Source of the DNA: WLJO01 sp032117595
Lineage (GTDB): Bacteria > Actinomycetota > Acidimicrobiia > Acidimicrobiales > Ilumatobacteraceae
Length of the DNA stretch: 9,219 nt
Direction of reading: 5' to 3'
Assembly: GCA_032117595.1 (NCBI GenBank)
Contig: JAULYZ010000180.1
Coordinates: 1-9,219 of the forward strand
The first letter of the stretch is position 1; the number at the start of each line of letters is the position of its first letter. This document shows, piece after piece, positions 6,337 through 9,219 of the stretch. The position numbers and the translations under genes are program-made. A model generated the notes under the pieces. The model was given only the letters and a program-made list of their open reading frames with translations. It ran no database searches and was not told the DNA's origin.

Positions 6337-7362
6337 CTACTCAGCCTTGCCGACGGGTTGACCGTCGATGATCTGGTCGAGGTACTCCGACATCCCGTAG
6401 CCGGCGCGCCCTGCGTGCTCGCCGCCGGAGATCTCCCAGCGTGTCATGCCCTCGGAGATTCGCGTGACGAGCCAGTTGCCCTCGGGGTCCTGGCGGCGGT
6501 TGCGCAACGGGATGAGGCTTGCTACCTCGCCGGTGAAGGTCCACTCCTTGCCCGACTTGGACGAGCGCAGCAGGCCCGTGATGCGCTGGTGGTAGGAGTC
6601 GTCGCCGACGAACTCGGTGGAGAGCTCGGCGTGGTCGCACACGTGCAACTGGCCGCCGTCCCACACGAACCCCCCGCGGGTGCCGGGGCCGTCCTTCTTG
6701 GCCACGCGGCTCGCCATGAAACCGAGGTCGTTGCCGAAGCTCGCCGTGAGCCAGCGGTAGTACCACGGCGCCTGCCAGTAGCGCGGGCCCCAGGAGTGGT
6801 CGCGCAGGCCGAAGCCATGGATCTCCCACTCCTCGTCGCCGACGCGAATCGTGCCGTTGGCCTCGACGAGCTGTTCGTAGTGGCCCTTCGCGAACTCCTC
6901 ACCCGGTGCCTCGTGCGGCGTGTCGGGCTCGCCGCCGAACATCGAGGGTCGACCCTGCCCGGTGAACGTGAGATGCACCTCGGCCTCTGCGTACGGGTTG
7001 TTCTTGAAGGCGTCGCGCGGCTCGACCATCTGCTTCGGGTCGTCGAGCACCACCACCTTGCCGGTGTAGTCGATGCGCAGCTCCTCGAAGGGAGTGACCA
7101 TCGTCCATGTGAGGCCGGCCGCATCGAGCCGGTCGTTGTTGTCGATGTTGGGGCGCTTGAACATGAAGCCCACCCGACCGCCGGGCAGGTAGAGGCACAC
7201 CGTCATCTCGGCGTAGCCCTCGTTGGCGCGGTTGCCGGTGCGGAACCATCCGCCGACCCCCGAGCTCGGGTCGAAACAGTTGATGTACATGCTCTCGTTG
7301 AAGTTCGACTCGGGGCCGAGTTCGTGCATGTATTCGTCGGATGGATCCAGGCGTACTCCCAT
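6337..7362 (-). CDS. CrtC/AttH-like (lipocalin-type) protein of unknown substrate
   Basis: The 341-residue protein looks like the hydroxyneurosporene synthase (CrtC)/AttH-like superfamily of double-barrel proteins, often annotated only as a domain of unknown function in actinobacteria and sphingomonads. I believe it belongs to the DUF7064/DUF7065 group, but cannot confirm this without a search. The clearest marks are GFGLRDHSWGPRYW (183-196), which resembles the conserved centre of that group, and the end motif GRAGYGMSEYLDQ (318-330). The N-terminal half is rich in beta-type segments with many aromatic residues (GGWFRTGNRANEGYAEM, 37-53). No signal peptide is seen, so it is probably cytosolic. 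Relatives often lie beside lipid, steroid or terpenoid genes, which fits the SDR upstream. It is the last gene of a probable SDR-unknown-CrtC/AttH run and may also have its own leaderless promoter. The reaction is unknown. Confidence 0.75.
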   Translation of the reverse strand: MGVRLDPSDEYMHELGPESNFNESMYINCFDPSSGVGGWFRTGNRANEGYAEMTVCLYLPGGRVGFMFKRPNIDNNDRLDAAGLTWTMVTPFEELRIDYTGKVVVLDDPKQMVEPRDAFKNNPYAEAEVHLTFTGQGRPSMFGGEPDTPHEAPGEEFAKGHYEQLVEANGTIRVGDEEWEIHGFGLRDHSWGPRYWQAPWYYRWLTASFGNDLGFMASRVAKKDGPGTRGGFVWDGGQLHVCDHAELSTEFVGDDSYHQRITGLLRSSKSGKEWTFTGEVASLIPLRNRRQDPEGNWLVTRISEGMTRWEISGGEHAGRAGYGMSEYLDQIIDGQPVGKAE

Positions 7363-7368
7363 GCGGCG

Positions 7369-7374
7369 AGCATA
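7369..7374 (-). promoter_or_regulatory. Candidate -10 hexamer for the CrtC/AttH-like gene
   Basis: On the minus strand TATGCT lies six bases before the ATG at 7362, the spacing expected for leaderless transcription. It sits in the 33-base gap after the upstream unknown gene, so the CrtC/AttH-like gene could be transcribed separately as well as by read-through. No Shine-Dalgarno sequence precedes the ATG. Confidence 0.4.
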
Positions 7375-7395
7375 GGTGCGGTACTCCGCAGGCGC

Positions 7396-7818
7396 TCAGG
7401 TGGATCGGCGACGTCGGCGCGGCGGAGCAGTGGCCGCTTCCATCTCGGGCGAGAAGAGCGAGAGTTGCTCCCAGTCGCGTTCGGTCACCGGTTCCCAGCG
7501 GGTGACGCCGCGCGTCACTCGGCAGACCTCGAGCAGTTCGGGTCGGATGCATCGGCTGGCACCCTTGGAGTCGCGCAGTGTGACACTGCCGTCGCGCTCG
7601 CGCCCTTCCACGGCGGCCTCCTGCCAGTGCTGGCCAGCCGCTCGCCGGAACCGCACGCGGTCGCCGACCTCGAGCCCCAGTTGACCCAGACCCGGCGGGA
7701 CGGGTGCCGGCGAGTCGGGTGCTGGCGAGTCGGGTGCGCCCGCGTCGGCCGAGGTCGGTTCGGCGGGAGCGGAACGACCGTCGACGTGGCGGGCGGACTT
7801 CTGGCGCTTGGTGGCCAC
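7396..7818 (-). CDS. Unknown protein with SH3/Tudor-like core and sliding-clamp-like motif
   Basis: I do not recognise a named family for this 140-residue protein. It starts with a GTG and a basic tail, followed by a flexible Pro/Ala/Ser region (about 15-45) containing an APDSP repeat. Residues about 48-100 (GDRVRFRR, then VTLRDSKG) look like a small beta-barrel such as SH3 or Tudor. The next stretch ends in EQLSLFSP, where QLSLF (118-122) equals the consensus bacterial sliding-clamp-binding pentapeptide QL[S/D]LF. The C-terminus is strongly basic (RRRRR, 134-138). Together these suggest a DNA-associated protein, but that is inference. It starts five bases after the SDR stop and so is probably co-transcribed with it. 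The start is uncertain because no good ribosome site precedes the GTG; a GGAG lies about 18 bases upstream. Confidence 0.75.
   Translation of the reverse strand: MATKRQKSARHVDGRSAPAEPTSADAGAPDSPAPDSPAPVPPGLGQLGLEVGDRVRFRRAAGQHWQEAAVEGRERDGSVTLRDSKGASRCIRPELLEVCRVTRGVTRWEPVTERDWEQLSLFSPEMEAATAPPRRRRRST
7701..7745. repeat. 15-base tandem repeat inside the unknown gene
   Basis: Three 15-base units occur in a row: 7701-7715, 7716-7730 and 7731-7745. The first two differ at one base and the third has diverged further. They encode the APDSP repeat in the flexible N-terminal region. The unit length is a multiple of three, so gain or loss of a unit keeps the frame and changes only linker length. Confidence 0.8.
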
Positions 7819-7823
7819 GGGTG

Positions 7824-8642
7824 TCAGGTCATCTCCGTGACGCGGGCCTGGAGGCGCCGCATGCCCTCGAGCCAGCGGTCGATGTCGTCGGCCTTGCGCT
7901 GCACGAACGCGCGCACCTCGGGATGGGGGAGCACGAGAAAGCGTTCGGCCTCGATGGCCTCAAGGGTGACGTCGGCAACGGTCTCGGGCTCGAGCACTGC
8001 GCCGGCCATCTTCACGGTGGCGGCACCGACATTGTCGACGGCACCCGCTGCGGGGGGCCCGTTGAGCAGCATGGTGTTCACGCCCATCGGGCACAGGCAG
8101 CTCACGCGCACGCCGCGGTCGCCGTAGGTGATGGAGAGCCACTCCGCGAACGCAACCGCTGCGTGCTTCGACACGCTGTACGGCGCCGAACCGATCTGGG
8201 AGAGCAGACCGGCAGCCGATGCAGTGGAGCAGAAATAACCCTCGCCGCGTGCGACCCAACCGGGGACGAGGATCCGTGCTGCGTACACATGCGACATCGT
8301 GTTCACCTGCAGCACGCGCTCCCACACATCGTCGGTGGTGTCGAGATCCGTCCCTGCGCCGATGCCCGCATTCGCGAAGAAGAGATCGATCGGGCCGAAC
8401 GCCGCTTCGGCCTCCGCGATGAGTTGTGCATTGCCCTGCGGGGTGGAGACGTCGCAGACGACGCCGAGTGCAGAGCCGGGGCGTTCGGTGTTCATCTCGG
8501 CGACGGTCTGTGCAACGTCGTCGGGGAGCAGGTCGGCCACGACCACGCCGCGGGTTCCGGCGCGCTGGAATCTCATGGCCAGGGCACGACCGATTCCTCG
8601 ACCTGCTCCTGTGACGACCGCTACACGATCCGACAACTGCAT
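7824..8642 (-). CDS. Short-chain dehydrogenase/reductase (classical SDR)
   Basis: The 272-residue Rossmann-fold enzyme should oxidise an alcohol or reduce a ketone with a nicotinamide cofactor. It shows TGAGRGIG (11-18), an acidic Asp37 after the second strand that favours NAD(H), Asp64 in CDV, NAG (91-93), Asn114, Ser142 in STASAAG and the catalytic pair Tyr155/Lys159 in YSVSK. The C-terminal third after residue 185 sets the substrate and gives no clear hint. The ATG at 8642 is preferred because the Rossmann strand then starts at once (MQLSDRVAVVTG) and a -10-like hexamer lies six bases before it. A longer start at 8717 would add an unlikely Pro/Arg-rich tail. It heads the run SDR, unknown protein, CrtC/AttH-like protein. 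Confidence 0.93.
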   Translation of the reverse strand: MQLSDRVAVVTGAGRGIGRALAMRFQRAGTRGVVVADLLPDDVAQTVAEMNTERPGSALGVVCDVSTPQGNAQLIAEAEAAFGPIDLFFANAGIGAGTDLDTTDDVWERVLQVNTMSHVYAARILVPGWVARGEGYFCSTASAAGLLSQIGSAPYSVSKHAAVAFAEWLSITYGDRGVRVSCLCPMGVNTMLLNGPPAAGAVDNVGAATVKMAGAVLEPETVADVTLEAIEAERFLVLPHPEVRAFVQRKADDIDRWLEGMRRLQARVTEMT

Positions 8643-8648
8643 GAGTGC

Positions 8649-8654
8649 ATCGTA
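8649..8654 (-). promoter_or_regulatory. Candidate -10 hexamer for leaderless SDR transcript
   Basis: On the minus strand TACGAT lies six bases before the ATG at 8642, matching TANNNT at leaderless spacing. There is no Shine-Dalgarno sequence. This would be the main promoter of the SDR, unknown and CrtC/AttH-like run, and its position supports 8642 over a start at 8717. Confidence 0.45.
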
Positions 8655-8762
8655 GGGAGATCGAAACGCGCGTTCCGGGACGGGTGACGGTCGCGCGTCC
8701 GGGGACGGCGGTACCATGACGAATAACTCCGTTCCCGGGGACTACCGTGGCGGAGAGAGAGT

Positions 8763-8784
8763 TCCTGCGGTGTACGCCGCAGGA
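8763..8784 (+). promoter_or_regulatory. Perfect hairpin directly before the ribosome site
   Basis: TCCTGCGG (8763-8770) and CCGCAGGA (8777-8784) form an uninterrupted eight-base stem with a six-base loop (8771-8776). The stem ends one base before the Shine-Dalgarno sequence. There is no T run, so it is not a typical terminator. It could tune translation or stability of the 55-residue gene's mRNA, or bind a protein as DNA. TANNNT hexamers at 8712-8717 and 8743-8748 could place a transcription start upstream of it. Confidence 0.55.
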
Positions 8785-8785
8785 C

Positions 8786-8793
8786 AAAGGAGG
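8786..8793 (+). promoter_or_regulatory. Strong Shine-Dalgarno of the 55-residue gene
   Basis: AAAGGAGG, almost the full anti-16S match, ends four bases before the ATG at 8798. This is by far the best ribosome site in the window. It fixes the start at 8798 rather than at the in-frame GTG at 8747. Confidence 0.8.
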
Positions 8794-8797
8794 AGCG

Positions 8798-8965
8798 ATG
8801 ACCGAGACTCGGGAAGCCGAAGTGATTCAGGAAGCCCTGCAGATCATCGACAAGGCACTCTCGGAGATGCTCCATCGCGAACTGGTCTCGAGCAACGAGG
8901 TTGCCGACGTGCTGCTCGACCTTCGCTCGCTGCTCACTCGGCAGCACGCACTGCAGACGCAGTAA
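8798..8965 (+). CDS. Small unknown helical protein (55 residues)
   Basis: I recognise no family. The protein is acidic in its first half and has heptad-like leucine, isoleucine and valine spacing (AEVIQEALQIIDKALSEML, then VADVLLDLRSLL), suggesting two amphipathic helices that may pair as a dimer or bind a partner. There is no Cys, no signal peptide and no membrane segment. Its reality is supported by the near-perfect Shine-Dalgarno and clean start and stop. It stands alone: divergent from the SDR run and convergent with the WS/DGAT gene, preceded by a perfect hairpin. A small regulator or adaptor is possible, but this is a guess. An in-frame GTG at 8747 would add 17 residues but would run through the hairpin and ribosome site. 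Confidence 0.75.
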   Translation: MTETREAEVIQEALQIIDKALSEMLHRELVSSNEVADVLLDLRSLLTRQHALQTQ

Positions 8966-8972
8966 CACCAGC

Positions 8973-9019
8973 GCCCGGGTACGGGCCGCAGTGTCGCCCT
9001 CAGATGTAGGGGCGCGCCC
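8973..9019. terminator. Two GC-rich inverted repeats between convergent genes
   Basis: GCCCG (8973-8977) and CGGGC (8982-8986) form a five-base stem with a GGTA loop. A ten-base palindrome GGGCGCGCCC follows at 9010-9019, just before the stop of the WS/DGAT gene. Both lie in the 57-base gap between convergent genes and may act as terminators, though neither has a T run and short GC palindromes are common at this base composition. Confidence 0.3.
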
Positions 9020-9022
9020 GCG

Positions 9023-9219
9023 TCAGCGGGCCCGAGCGAGTTGACGCATCGCCTGCTGCAGATGTGCGGCGAGACGGTCCGGGTGCTCGACGGCCGCACG
9101 ATCCACGTGCAACCCCATGTCGAGGCTGCCGTTGTACGACATCACGGTGAGGTTGAACGCCACTCCGGCGATCGGTCCGAGCGGGAAGTTCGCCAGCACC
9201 GCTGCGCCGCCCACGAAGA
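9023..9219 (-). CDS. Wax ester synthase / diacylglycerol acyltransferase, C-terminal end (partial)
   Basis: Only about 65 C-terminal residues lie in the window; the gene runs off the right edge and its start is not seen. The segment NFPLGPIAGVAFNLTVMSYNG, with SLDMGLHVD after it, matches the conserved C-terminal region of WS/DGAT enzymes, where G..LN.T..SY.G...FGL..D is typical, and is followed by the usual PD and a final helix. Full-length family members move acyl groups from acyl-CoA to diacylglycerol or fatty alcohol, making storage lipid at the membrane face. The catalytic HHxxxDG motif would lie outside the window, so activity cannot be judged. Confidence 0.82.
   Translation of the reverse strand, partial: FVGGAAVLANFPLGPIAGVAFNLTVMSYNGSLDMGLHVDRAAVEHPDRLAAHLQQAMRQLARAR

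Noticed and set aside
6358..8127. 589-residue plus-strand open frame
   Set aside because: It is antisense to the CrtC/AttH-like, unknown and SDR genes. Its long openness is a GC-rich codon shadow, and it lacks recognisable domains and a ribosome site.
8643..8717. 25-residue N-terminal extension of the SDR
   Set aside because: Classical SDRs begin close to the Rossmann strand, the extension is Pro/Arg-rich, and a -10-like hexamer lies inside it just before the ATG at 8642.

Overview
The window is GC-rich (about two thirds G+C by eye) bacterial chromosome with short intergenic gaps and mixed ATG/GTG starts. Its gene content is a prokaryotic-type secreted phospholipase A2, acyl-CoA ligase, thiolase, a wax ester synthase/DGAT end and a CrtC/AttH-like protein. 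Several genes also look leaderless. Together this suggests an actinobacterium, perhaps of the Acidimicrobiia; that placement is inference from gene types, not from a marker gene.

Layout, left to right. 1-248: non-coding leader. 249-2315 (+): hybrid sensor histidine kinase (PAS-GAF-HisKA-HATPase-REC). 2357-3718 (-): acyl-CoA synthetase. 3719-3810: divergent intergenic region with a striking array of alternating half-sites. 3811-4323 (+): secreted phospholipase A2, whose 3' end overlaps the thiolase end. 4307-5488 (-): thiolase. 5531-6319 (+): NudC-type NADH pyrophosphatase, divergent from the thiolase. 6337-8642 (-): a probable three-gene run, transcribed as SDR dehydrogenase, then a 140-residue unknown protein with a sliding-clamp-like motif, then a CrtC/AttH-like protein. 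8798-8965 (+): a 55-residue unknown protein with a strong ribosome site just after a perfect hairpin. 9023-9219 (-): the C-terminus of a wax ester synthase/diacylglycerol acyltransferase, cut by the window edge.

Taken together, the window leans to lipid turnover. Phospholipase A2 would free fatty acids outside the membrane, the ligase would activate them as acyl-CoA, thiolase would cleave or build 3-ketoacyl-CoA, and WS/DGAT would store acyl-CoA as neutral lipid. The SDR and the CrtC/AttH-like protein may act on a related lipid, terpenoid or steroid. The kinase and NudC are probably independent housekeeping or signalling genes. No tRNA, rRNA, CRISPR array, transposase or integrase was seen.

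The points most worth following are the phospholipase A2 with all its catalytic residues, the operator-like array between it and the acyl-CoA ligase, the canonical clamp-binding pentapeptide in the unknown protein, the hairpin against the Shine-Dalgarno of the 55-residue gene, and the repeated placement of a -10-like hexamer exactly 6-7 bases before four start codons.
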